A DNA stretch of 5,395 bases from an uncultured Selenomonadaceae bacterium (GCA_958415865.1 CATYZV010000143.1:1-5395); one strand, 5' to 3'; counted from the stretch's first letter, positions 1 to 4,535 are shown. Numbers and translations: made by a program. Notes: generated by a model not told the origin, from the letters alone.

Positions 1-1
1 C

Positions 2-211
2 CGAAATACTTCTGTCAGCCGAGTTTTGATGACAGTTTTGGCAAAAATTGAAGAAGAAGAACAAGAGAGGATAAGCAGGGAGCAATATAGGGAGATTCTT
101 CAGTATATGAATATGCTGGGCGGCATAGTGCTGCTGGATTACTTGACGGAAGAAGAATTAGAGGATAAGATTGCAGAGCATTATTTTAAGATAACTAAAT
201 TTATGCACTAA
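2..211 (+). CDS. C-terminal part of a small hypothetical protein
   Basis: The reading frame is open to the left edge of the window, so this may be the tail of a longer gene. An internal ATG at 29 would give a 60-residue protein, but no convincing Shine-Dalgarno precedes it, which favours a start outside the window. The visible part is acidic and strongly helical: a charged stretch (KIEEEEQERISREQ), a short hydrophobic patch (MNMLGGIVLLDYL), then a second acidic helix (TEEELEDKIAEHYFKI). There is no signal peptide or membrane span. I do not recognise the family. The arrangement helix, Gly-containing turn, 'LTEEELEDKI' loosely resembles small SHOCT-like tails, but that is only an impression. 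It converges on the response regulator and shares its terminator. Confidence 0.5.
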   Translation, partial: RNTSVSRVLMTVLAKIEEEEQERISREQYREILQYMNMLGGIVLLDYLTEEELEDKIAEHYFKITKFMH

Positions 212-220
212 AATAAAAAA

Positions 221-260
221 GCCGCAATATCTTGTAAAGGATATTGCAGGCTTTTATTTT
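221..260. terminator. Bidirectional intrinsic terminator between convergent genes
   Basis: GCC-g-CAATATC (221-231) pairs with GATATTG-ca-GGC (240-251), with a short loop between. On the plus strand TTTTATTTTT follows at 252. On the minus strand the hairpin is followed by TTTTTTATTTT, the complement of 212-220. It can therefore end both the small gene to its left and the response-regulator transcript to its right. Confidence 0.85.
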
Positions 261-265
261 TGCAT

Positions 266-1054
266 TTATAGATTTTTGCTCTTCTGCATGGATAAGCGGT
301 ATTCCAGCGGCGTTGTGCCGACATATTTTTTAAACAGCTGCGTAAAGTAATCAGGCGTTCTGTAGCCAAGTTTTTCGCTGACTTCATAATTCTTATAAAG
401 TGAAGTGGACAGCAGTTTTTTTGCCCGCTCCATTTTTACGCGCGTTACGTATTCGACGAAGTTTATGCCTGTTTTTTTCTTAAAGACCCTGCCGGTGTAA
501 TCGCGGCTCAGGCGCAAGGCACTGGCTACGGTTTCAAGGCGGACATCTTTTTCTACGTTCTCAGTAACAAAGGTGCAGATGCCGAGTATGATGTTGCTGG
601 GATTCTTCTCGATGGTGAAGTACTCAGGCAGGCTGTCCATTGCTGTTTGGTAGAGTGTATTGTCGCTGCATTCGGTTATGCGGTTTTGAAAATAGTCAAC
701 GACGCGGCGCAGTGATGATGACAGCTCCTGCGGGCTGACCGGTTTTGTCAGGTAGTCGAAGATGCCGTAGCGTATGCCGCGCTGGGCGTATTCAAAGTCG
801 TTGTAGGTGCTCAGCAGGATTACACAGGTGGAAGGCCATTTTTCATTCATTTCTCTGAGCAGTTCCATGCCGTTCGTGCCCGGCATGCGGATATCAGTGA
901 GCATTAGGTCTATTTTCTGCGATGAAAGCACCCTGGAAACATCGTATCCGTTATTTACTTCTGCTGCGACTGTAAAGCCGTATGTTTTCCAGTCGAAGCG
1001 TTTCAATATGTAATGCAGTACAGGGTCATCATCGGCTAGCAATACCTGATACAT
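266..1054 (-). CDS. YesN-type response regulator (REC + AraC-family HTH)
   Basis: A cytoplasmic two-component response regulator of 262 residues. Residues 1-120 form a receiver domain: acidic pocket D8-D10 (LLADDD), probable phospho-acceptor D54 in MLTDIRMPG, switch residue S82/T83 in LLSTYNDFEYA, and K104 in YLTKPVSP. Residues about 160-256 are an AraC/XylS double helix-turn-helix, with helix one in LETVASALRLSRDYTGRVFK and helix two ending in GYRTPDYFTQLFKKYVG-TTPLEYR. This is the YesN layout that usually pairs with a YesM-like sensor kinase, often for carbohydrate uptake. No kinase is adjacent here, so partner and targets are unknown. The ATG at 1054 was chosen because AGAGGG lies 6 nt upstream and LLADDD begins at once. 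A longer frame from 1153 would translate through a terminator hairpin and lacks an SD. Its own promoter lies at 1171-1199, upstream of that hairpin. Confidence 0.93.
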   Translation of the reverse strand: MYQVLLADDDPVLHYILKRFDWKTYGFTVAAEVNNGYDVSRVLSSQKIDLMLTDIRMPGTNGMELLREMNEKWPSTCVILLSTYNDFEYAQRGIRYGIFDYLTKPVSPQELSSSLRRVVDYFQNRITECSDNTLYQTAMDSLPEYFTIEKNPSNIILGICTFVTENVEKDVRLETVASALRLSRDYTGRVFKKKTGINFVEYVTRVKMERAKKLLSTSLYKNYEVSEKLGYRTPDYFTQLFKKYVGTTPLEYRLSMQKSKNL

Positions 1055-1070
1055 AAGAATCCCTCTTTCT

Positions 1071-1094
1071 TTTGTATTTTGCTGTAAATACAAA
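1071..1094. promoter_or_regulatory. AT-rich inverted repeat in the regulator leader
   Basis: TTTGTATTT (1071-1079) and AAATACAAA (1086-1094) form a perfect 9-bp inverted repeat with a 6-nt spacer. It lies just upstream of the response regulator's SD and overlaps the T-tract of the preceding terminator. It could be an operator or a weak alternative RNA fold; the role is inferred only from position. Confidence 0.4.
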
Positions 1095-1146
1095 TAAAAA
1101 GGCACAGAAGACGTAAAGAAGTGCAGCTTCTTTAGGCTTCTGTGCC
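1093..1146 (-). terminator. Strong intrinsic terminator downstream of purH, inside the regulator leader
   Basis: GGCACAGAAG (1101-1110) pairs with CTTCTGTGCC (1137-1146), and an inner stem AAAGAAG (1115-1121) pairs with CTTCTTT (1127-1133). The result is a 17-bp, nearly continuous hairpin. On the minus strand it is followed directly by TTTTTATTTG. It serves as the purH terminator, about 57 nt past the stop. Because the regulator's promoter is upstream of it, it also lies in that gene's leader and could attenuate it. Confidence 0.88.
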
Positions 1147-1170
1147 TTGGCATTGTATATTTATTGTTTC

Positions 1171-1199
1171 ATTATACTATAATTTTTAACAGCTGACAA
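1171..1199 (-). promoter_or_regulatory. Promoter of the response regulator
   Basis: On the minus strand TTGTCA (1194-1199), a 17-nt spacer and a perfect TATAAT (1171-1176). The -35 begins only five bases beyond the purH stop codon. The predicted start near 1164 gives a leader of about 110 nt that contains the 1093-1146 terminator hairpin. Confidence 0.75.
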
Positions 1200-1203
1200 C
1201 CCA

Positions 1204-2379
1204 TTAATGGTGGAACAGGCGGATGCCGGTGAATGCCATTGCCATGTTGTATTTGTCGCAGGTTTCAATGACATTGTCGTCGCGGATGGAGCCGCCGCTC
1301 TGAGCTACGTACTGCACGCCGGATTTGTGGGCGCGTTCGATATTGTCGCCGAACGGGAAGAAAGCATCAGAGCCGAGCGATACGCCTTTGACTTTGGCGA
1401 GCCAGGCTTTCTTTTCTTCGGCAGTGAATACAGGCGGTTTTTCGGTGAAGACGCGCTTCCAGTCGTCTCCGCCTAAAAGGTCCATATATTCATCGGAGAT
1501 GTACACGTCGATAGCATTGTCGCGGTCGGGGCGGCGCACATCGGGCTTGAAAGGCAGGCTGAGTACCTGAGGTGCTTGGCGCAGATGCCAGATGTCGGCT
1601 TTGTTGCCTGCAAGGCGGGTGCAGTGGACGCGGGACTGCTGGCCTGCTCCGATGCCGATAGCCTGTCCGTCTTTGGCATAGCATACGGAATTGGACTGCG
1701 TATATTTGAGCGTGATCAGGGAGATCAAAAGATCGCGCTTTGCCTCTTCCGGGATATCCTTATTCTTCGTCGGGATGTTCGTCAGCATATCTTCTGTGAT
1801 CTTGACATCATTGTGTTTCTGTTCAAAGCATACGCCGAAAACTTCTTTCGTTTCCATTTCGGGAGCTTTGTAATCGGGATTCATCTGAATCACGAGGTAA
1901 TTGCCCTTGCGCTTCGTCTTGAGAATTTCCAGAGCTTCGTCGCTGTAGGAAGGCGCGATGATGCCGTCGGATACTTCGCGGGCGAGGAATCTTGCCGTTG
2001 CAGCATCACATTCATCAGACAGCGCAGCAAAGTCGCCGTAAGAAGACATACGGTCTGCACCGCGGGCGCGGATGTAGGCGGTAGCCATCGGAGTGAGTTC
2101 TACGCCTTCCACGAAGTACATTTTCTTGAGCGTATCATTCAGCGGTACTGCCACAGCAGCACCGGCAGGGCTTACGTGCTTGAAGGATGCCGCAGCAGGA
2201 AGGCCGGTCGCTTCTTTCAGTTCACGCACGAGCTGCCAGCTGTTGAAAGCATCCAGCAGATTGATGTAGCCGGGACGGCCGTTCAGCACGGTGAAAGGCA
2301 GGTCCTGTCCGTCTTTCATGTAGACGCGGGCAGGTTTCTGATTGGGATTGCAGCCGTACTTCAGTTCCAAAGAATTCAT
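1204..2379 (-). CDS. purH: Stand-alone AICAR transformylase (PurH C-terminal domain type)
   Basis: A cytosolic purine-biosynthesis enzyme of 391 residues that transfers the formyl group of 10-formyl-THF to AICAR (ZMP), giving FAICAR. Usual bifunctional PurH is about 510-590 residues with an N-terminal IMP cyclohydrolase; here that half is absent and the protein starts directly in the transformylase fold. Visible motifs: the catalytic Lys-His pair K67-H68 in SFKHVSPAGAAV; RGADRMSSYGDFAALS (106-121); QSNSVCYAKDGQ (228-239); IGAGQQSRVHCTRLAG (243-258); SDAFFPFGDN; and the classic C-terminus GIRLFHH. The ATG at 2379 has AGGAGG (2388-2393) 8 nt upstream. The frame continues upstream for 29 codons, but those overlap the riboswitch and are not coding. 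IMP cyclohydrolase must be encoded elsewhere if the pathway is complete (inference). It is controlled by the ZTP riboswitch in its leader and ended by the hairpin at 1093-1146. Confidence 0.95.
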   Translation of the reverse strand: MNSLELKYGCNPNQKPARVYMKDGQDLPFTVLNGRPGYINLLDAFNSWQLVRELKEATGLPAAASFKHVSPAGAAVAVPLNDTLKKMYFVEGVELTPMATAYIRARGADRMSSYGDFAALSDECDAATARFLAREVSDGIIAPSYSDEALEILKTKRKGNYLVIQMNPDYKAPEMETKEVFGVCFEQKHNDVKITEDMLTNIPTKNKDIPEEAKRDLLISLITLKYTQSNSVCYAKDGQAIGIGAGQQSRVHCTRLAGNKADIWHLRQAPQVLSLPFKPDVRRPDRDNAIDVYISDEYMDLLGGDDWKRVFTEKPPVFTAEEKKAWLAKVKGVSLGSDAFFPFGDNIERAHKSGVQYVAQSGGSIRDDNVIETCDKYNMAMAFTGIRLFHH

Positions 2380-2430
2380 AAAAATTTCCTCCTGTAAATC
2401 GGATAAGTTTATATAGAAAAGATTTTGAAT

Positions 2431-2499
2431 TTGCCCAGACGGTCGGCTTTTGCAGCTGTGCTTCATGTGGTCAATTCCACTTCCGTCAGTTACACAGCT
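2431..2499 (-). promoter_or_regulatory. ZTP (pfl) riboswitch aptamer in the purH leader
   Basis: Read on the minus strand, the leader contains the hallmark 3' block of the pfl RNA, GACCGTCTGGGCAA (2444-2431). P1 is AGCTGTG (2499-2493) with CACAGCT (2460-2454). The inner stem is GTGG (2480-2477) with CCAC (2470-2467). The small P3 is GCC (2447-2445) with GGC (2435-2433). The expected pseudoknot pairs GACGG (2487-2483) with CCGTC (2442-2438). These elements match the known ZTP riboswitch, which senses ZMP/ZTP and usually activates purine and one-carbon genes. ZMP is the substrate of the gene directly downstream. The expression platform is not obvious: no GC-rich hairpin with a T-tract lies between 2431 and the SD at 2388-2393, so control may be translational. 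Confidence 0.88.
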
Positions 2500-2509
2500 T
2501 TTTTACTAA

Positions 2510-2539
2510 ATTGTATTATCTTCAAGTGGTCATTGTCAA
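2510..2539 (-). promoter_or_regulatory. Promoter of purH
   Basis: On the minus strand a perfect TTGACA (2534-2539), an 18-nt spacer and TACAAT (2510-2515). The predicted start near 2503 is only a few bases before P1 of the riboswitch, as expected if the aptamer begins the transcript. The leader is about 124 nt. Confidence 0.75.
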
Positions 2540-2598
2540 GGAAGATGAGCCGTTAACAGGATTTTTGCAAAGCCTTGACGAATTTTTTCAACAGATTA

Positions 2599-2627
2599 AA
2601 TCCATAGATGAAAATCTATGGTAAAAT
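2599..2627 (+). promoter_or_regulatory. Probable promoter of the phosphofructokinase gene
   Basis: An extended -10, TGG-TAAAAT (2619-2627), lies about 54 nt before the start codon. The matching -35 position (2599-2604, AATCCA) is poor, so activity may depend on the extended -10. A TTGACG at 2575-2580 is a better -35 sequence, but only weak -10s (TTAAAT/TAAATC at 2596-2602) lie at suitable distance. The SD AGGGAGGA is at 2665-2672. Confidence 0.5.
2602..2621. promoter_or_regulatory. Perfect palindrome in the phosphofructokinase promoter (candidate operator)
   Basis: CCATAGAT (2602-2609), GAAA, ATCTATGG (2614-2621): a perfect 8-bp inverted repeat filling the spacer and ending against the -10 TAAAAT at 2622. 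A repressor bound here would block RNA polymerase. If transcribed from an upstream start it would form a GAAA-loop hairpin, but no T-tract follows, so it is not a terminator. The half-site TCCATAGAT recurs once at 3676-3684, just after the gene. Confidence 0.5.
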
Positions 2628-2680
2628 ATAAGGCAGGTAAACACAAAACTGCAATATCATTGATAGGGAGGACTTAACCT

Positions 2681-3652
2681 ATGTTAGTAGAAAATATCGC
2701 TGTAATGACGAGCGGTACAGATGCGCCGGGCATGAACGCGGCAGTCCGTGCAGTCGTCCGTACTGCACTGGAAAACAAAGTCAAAATCTGGGGCGTGCTC
2801 GACGGCTACCGCGGACTCGTTGACAATAATATTGAAGAACTCAATTCGCTGTCCGTATCAGACACCATCCAGCGCGGCGGCACATTCTTAGGCACGAGCT
2901 TCTGCAAACGCTTCTACACAAAGGAAGGACGCAGACAGGCATATGAAAACCTCGTAGAACGCAAAATCGATGCGCTTATCGTCATCGGCGGCGACGGCAG
3001 CCTGCGCGGTGCCAAAGCCTTCGCCGAAGAAACCGGCTTTTCAGTAATAGGCATCCCGGCAACGATTGAAAACGATATCTGGGGCACGGATTATTCCATC
3101 GGCTGCGATACAGCGGCAAATACCATCTTGGAAGCTATCAACAAACTGAGAGATACAGCAGCGGCTCACCACCGCATCTTTATCCTGCAGGTAATGGGCA
3201 GCAAATGCGGCTGGCTGGCTACATACACCGCAGTAGCAGGCGGCGGCAACATGGTCATCACGCCCGAAAAGCCGTACAATCCCGATGAAATCATAGCCAG
3301 AGCAAAATACCTGCACGACGAAGAAGGCAAACGCTACCTCGTCATTATCGCATCAGAAGGCGTAGGCGATATGCAGGCACTGGTAAAAGAAATGCAGGAA
3401 AAAACAGGCGTAGCAACCCGCTTTACCGACTTAGGTCTCGTACAGCGCGGCGGCTCGCCGACGGCAAATGACCGCGTAGCAGCAAGCATCCTCGGCGAAC
3501 AGGCAGCCCTTGCAGCCATTTCGGGACAGCACAGCATTGTATTCGGTCTCGAACGCGGCAGAGTCGTCTGCATCGATCTCAATGATGCCGTAATGAATAA
3601 AAAAGCATATCCTGAAGAACTGCGTCATCTGGCAGAAATTATTTCCTGCTGA
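2681..3652 (+). CDS. pfkA: Atypical 6-phosphofructokinase-family protein (PfkA-like, ATP type)
   Basis: A 323-residue cytosolic protein of normal PfkA length, with sugar-phosphate kinase motifs throughout: SGTDAPGMNAAVR (11-23), RGGTFLG (65-71), VIGGDGS (101-107), TIENDIWGTD (128-137), KLRDTAAAHHR (155-165), and DLGLVQRGGSP (250-260). Gly at 106 (E. coli 104) points to ATP rather than pyrophosphate as donor; the E. coli Gly124 position is Ala127. Several residues conserved in classical PfkA differ by my alignment from memory: the catalytic base Asp127 (TIDND) is Glu130; SGGD is SGTD; the R72 position is Phe74; R171 in VMGR is Ser174; H249 is Leu253. Arg162, Arg243 and Arg252 equivalents (R165, R247, R256) are kept. 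The family is certain. Whether it is the main glycolytic enzyme, a weak paralogue, or acts on another sugar phosphate is not. The ATG is supported by AGGGAGGA 8 nt upstream. No clear terminator follows, so transcripts may run into the first small RNA at 3723. Confidence 0.88.
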   Translation: MLVENIAVMTSGTDAPGMNAAVRAVVRTALENKVKIWGVLDGYRGLVDNNIEELNSLSVSDTIQRGGTFLGTSFCKRFYTKEGRRQAYENLVERKIDALIVIGGDGSLRGAKAFAEETGFSVIGIPATIENDIWGTDYSIGCDTAANTILEAINKLRDTAAAHHRIFILQVMGSKCGWLATYTAVAGGGNMVITPEKPYNPDEIIARAKYLHDEEGKRYLVIIASEGVGDMQALVKEMQEKTGVATRFTDLGLVQRGGSPTANDRVAASILGEQAALAAISGQHSIVFGLERGRVVCIDLNDAVMNKKAYPEELRHLAEIISC

Positions 3653-3687
3653 TAATAGATGAAGTACAGCCTATATCCATAGATAGC

Positions 3688-3716
3688 TTTTCAAATATAT
3701 GTGGATATGGTATAAT
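3688..3716 (+). promoter_or_regulatory. Antitoxin RNA promoter, copy 1
   Basis: TTTTCA (3688-3693), a 17-nt spacer, and extended -10 TGG-TATAAT (3708-3716). The predicted start is near A3723. An inverted repeat ATATCCA (3673-3679)/TGGATAT (3702-3708) overlaps it. Confidence 0.7.
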
Positions 3717-3722
3717 GGCAGT

Positions 3723-3822
3723 AGAAAAAGAGAGACTCGTCTGATGTTGTCGCGTCAGCCCTCTCCTAAATTGATTATTAACTAGAAAAAGGTCGATGTT
3801 TAGCAGACATCGGCCTTTGTGC
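3723..3822 (+). ncRNA. Putative antitoxin RNA, copy 1
   Basis: A short RNA of about 100 nt without an evident ORF. It starts with a stem-loop: GAGAG (3730-3734) with CTCTC (3761-3765) and CTGATG (3741-3746) with CGTCAG (3753-3758), loop TTGTCG. It then runs into the shared terminator hairpin. The 3' arm (CGTCAG-CC-CTCTC) is complementary in two blocks to GAGAG and CTGATG in the toxin-1 mRNA leader, and the terminator region is fully complementary to the toxin mRNA 3' end. This two-site arrangement resembles RNA II of the par/fst locus. The 3' end is uncertain because the plus-strand T-tract is weak. Confidence 0.65.
3786..3818. terminator. Shared terminator, copy 1 (strong for the toxin mRNA)
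   Basis: AAAGGTCGATGT (3788-3799) pairs with ACATCGGCCTTT (3807-3818), 12 bp with one G-U, loop TTAGCAG. The minus strand ends in CCTTTTTCT, a good terminator for the toxin. The plus strand has only CCTTTGTG, a weak one. Confidence 0.8.
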
Positions 3823-3833
3823 TATTAGTAAAA

Positions 3834-3911
3834 CTATTTTTTAGCGTTCATGATGAAAGCCACGAGCATACCGAAAGCTATCATAAGTGATAAAGCTTCA
3901 AATGTAGACAT
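3834..3911 (-). CDS. Holin-like type I toxin peptide, copy 1 (25 aa)
   Basis: A 25-residue peptide beginning MSTFEALSLMIAFGMLVAF and ending MNAKK. A polar N-terminus (STFE), one hydrophobic membrane-spanning stretch (about residues 7-21) and a basic tail match the small membrane toxins of the TxpA/BsrG and 'putative holin-like toxin' group, whose signature is S/T-x-E-x-L-S-L-M-I-x-F. Such peptides insert in the membrane and depolarise it when overproduced (family knowledge). The SD AGGGAGGTGA (3918-3927) lies 6 nt before the ATG. It has its own promoter, and the plus-strand RNA converges on its mRNA. It is shorter than most relatives. Repetition in three copies with conserved amino acids supports real coding. 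Confidence 0.85.
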   Translation of the reverse strand: MSTFEALSLMIAFGMLVAFIMNAKK

Positions 3912-3922
3912 GGGCAATCACC

Positions 3923-3934
3923 TCCCTTGCGGGA
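3923..3934 (-). promoter_or_regulatory. SD-overlapping GCAA hairpin in the toxin-1 leader
   Basis: Minus-strand TCCC-GCAA-GGGA: a 4-bp stem with a GNRA tetraloop whose 3' arm is the first part of the AGGGAGGTGA ribosome binding site. It could damp toxin translation. The same element is at 4232-4243 (copy 2), and a 3-bp version at 4548-4557 (copy 3). Confidence 0.6.
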
Positions 3935-3974
3935 AAAGGCCGACCATCAGAGTCATTGTCTCTCATAAATCATT

Positions 3975-4003
3975 ATTATAACAAAAAGAGATAGCTTTGC
4001 CAA
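3975..4003 (-). promoter_or_regulatory. Toxin promoter, copy 1
   Basis: On the minus strand TTGGCA (3998-4003), a 17-nt spacer and TATAAT (3975-3980), with TGT before it (extended -10). The predicted start is near 3968, leaving a leader of about 57 nt. The -35 lies in the TTTGCCAAA block of the next unit. Confidence 0.8.
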
Positions 4004-4012
4004 AGGTGATAT

Positions 4013-4020
4013 GGTATAAT
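4013..4020 (+). promoter_or_regulatory. Antitoxin RNA promoter, copy 2 (short spacer)
   Basis: Extended -10 TGG-TATAAT, with TG at 4012-4013 and TATAAT at 4015-4020. The homologous TTGCCA box (3997-4002) is only 12 nt away because about 5 nt present in copy 3 are missing, so recognition must lean on the extended -10. Confidence 0.65.
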
Positions 4021-4026
4021 GGCAAT

Positions 4027-4125
4027 GGAAAAAAAGAGACTAGTCTGATGCTGGTAACGTCAGCCCTCTCCAAATGTTTTTGAGACTGTGAAAAGGCTGT
4101 TGCGCGACCGTGTAACGGTCTTTTT
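4027..4125 (+). ncRNA. Putative antitoxin RNA, copy 2
   Basis: About 99 nt. The 5' stem-loop is CTGATG (4045-4050) with CGTCAG (4058-4063), loop CTGGTAA, and an outer GAGA/TCTC pairing (4036-4039 with 4067-4070). It ends at a good plus-strand terminator. The 3' arm can pair with GAGAG and CTGATG blocks in the toxin-2 leader. No ORF of note. Confidence 0.65.
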
Positions 4126-4129
4126 CCAC
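4088..4129. terminator. Shared terminator, copy 2 (strong for the antitoxin RNA)
   Basis: GACCGT (4106-4111) with ACGGTC (4115-4120), followed by TTTTT (4121-4125), is a clean plus-strand terminator. Outer arms GTGAAAA (4088-4094) and TTTTcCAC (4122-4129) extend it. In the minus direction the core hairpin is followed by GCGCAACAG before CCTTTTC, so toxin termination looks weaker than in copy 1. Confidence 0.75.
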
Positions 4130-4149
4130 GTTTAGCTATAAATTAGCGA

Positions 4150-4221
4150 TTAGCGTTTCATGATGAACGCGACCAGCATACCGAAAGCTATCATAAGTGA
4201 TAAGGCTTCGAATGTAGACAT
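4150..4221 (-). CDS. Holin-like type I toxin peptide, copy 2 (23 aa)
   Basis: A 23-residue peptide, identical to copy 1 through residue 21 (MSTFEALSLMIAFGMLV...FIM) and then ending KR instead of NAKK. It has the same single hydrophobic span and a positive tail. The SD AGGGAGGTGA (4227-4236) is 5 nt before the ATG. Many nucleotide differences from copy 1 are synonymous (for example TTT/TTC, GCT/GCC, CTC/CTG, GTG/GTC, GCT/GCG), which argues that the peptide is under selection. Confidence 0.85.
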   Translation of the reverse strand: MSTFEALSLMIAFGMLVAFIMKR

Positions 4222-4281
4222 AGCGCTCACCTCCCTTGCGGGAAAGGCCGACCATCAGAGTCATTGTCTCTCGTAGATAGT

Positions 4282-4310
4282 ATTATAACAAAAAGAGATG
4301 GCTTTGCCAA
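4282..4310 (-). promoter_or_regulatory. Toxin promoter, copy 2
   Basis: On the minus strand TTGGCA (4305-4310), a 17-nt spacer and TATAAT (4282-4287), with TGT before it (extended -10). The -35 overlaps, on the other strand, the -35 TTGCCA (4304-4309) of the copy-3 antitoxin promoter. Confidence 0.8.
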
Positions 4311-4332
4311 AGAGATATGAATATGGTATAAT
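4304..4332 (+). promoter_or_regulatory. Antitoxin RNA promoter, copy 3
   Basis: TTGCCA (4304-4309), a 17-nt spacer and extended -10 TGG-TATAAT (4324-4332). It is the best of the three antitoxin promoters. The predicted start is near A4339. Confidence 0.78.
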
Positions 4333-4338
4333 AGCGAT

Positions 4339-4440
4339 AGAAAAAGAGAGACTCGTCTGATGTGTGGTAACGTCAGCCCTCTCCAAATTGTATATGCTAA
4401 AATGAAAAGGACCGATGCAGCCAAGCAGCGGTCCTCTTTT
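4339..4440 (+). ncRNA. Putative antitoxin RNA, copy 3
   Basis: About 100 nt. The 5' stem-loop pairs GAGAG with CTCTC (4379-4383) and CTGATG (4357-4362) with CGTCAG (4371-4376), loop TGTGGTAA. It ends in the hairpin at 4408-4435 followed by CTTTT. An ATG-led plus-strand frame crosses the module but is not conserved in the other copies. Confidence 0.65.
4408..4440. terminator. Shared bidirectional terminator, copy 3
   Basis: AGGACCG-a-TGC (4408-4418) pairs with GCA-g-CGGTCCT (4425-4435). T-runs follow on both strands: CTTTT on the plus strand, and CTTTTC on the minus strand opposite 4404-4408. Confidence 0.82.
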
Positions 4441-4463
4441 GTATCTAAATTAGAATCAGAGGG

Positions 4464-4535
4464 TTATCGCTTCATGATGAAAGCCACGAGCATACCGAAA
4501 GCTATCATTAAAGATAAGGCTTCGAATGTAGACAT
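4464..4535 (-). CDS. Holin-like type I toxin peptide, copy 3 (23 aa)
   Basis: It encodes the same 23 residues as copy 2 (ending FIMKR), with synonymous changes. Its SD is altered from AGGGAGGTGA to AGGGAGATGA (4542-4551), 6 nt before the ATG. With the poorer -35 upstream, expression is probably lower than for copies 1 and 2. The reading frame is intact. Confidence 0.82.
   Translation of the reverse strand: MSTFEALSLMIAFGMLVAFIMKR

Noticed and set aside
1055..1153. N-terminal extension of the response regulator from an ATG at 1153
   Set aside because: It would translate through the terminator hairpin, has no SD, and adds residues before the normal receiver-domain start; the ATG at 1054 has AGAGGG.
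1576..2397. Long plus-strand open frame (273 codons) opposite purH
   Set aside because: It is the antisense shadow of a clearly homologous purH gene, and has no SD or recognisable motifs.
2380..2466. 29-residue N-terminal extension of purH
   Set aside because: It lies in the riboswitch leader, and the ATG at 2379 has an AGGAGG and matches the domain start.
4227..4424. Minus-strand 65-codon frame spanning the toxin-2 leader and antitoxin-3 region
   Set aside because: It covers promoters and leader elements and has no counterpart in copy 1; it is incidental.
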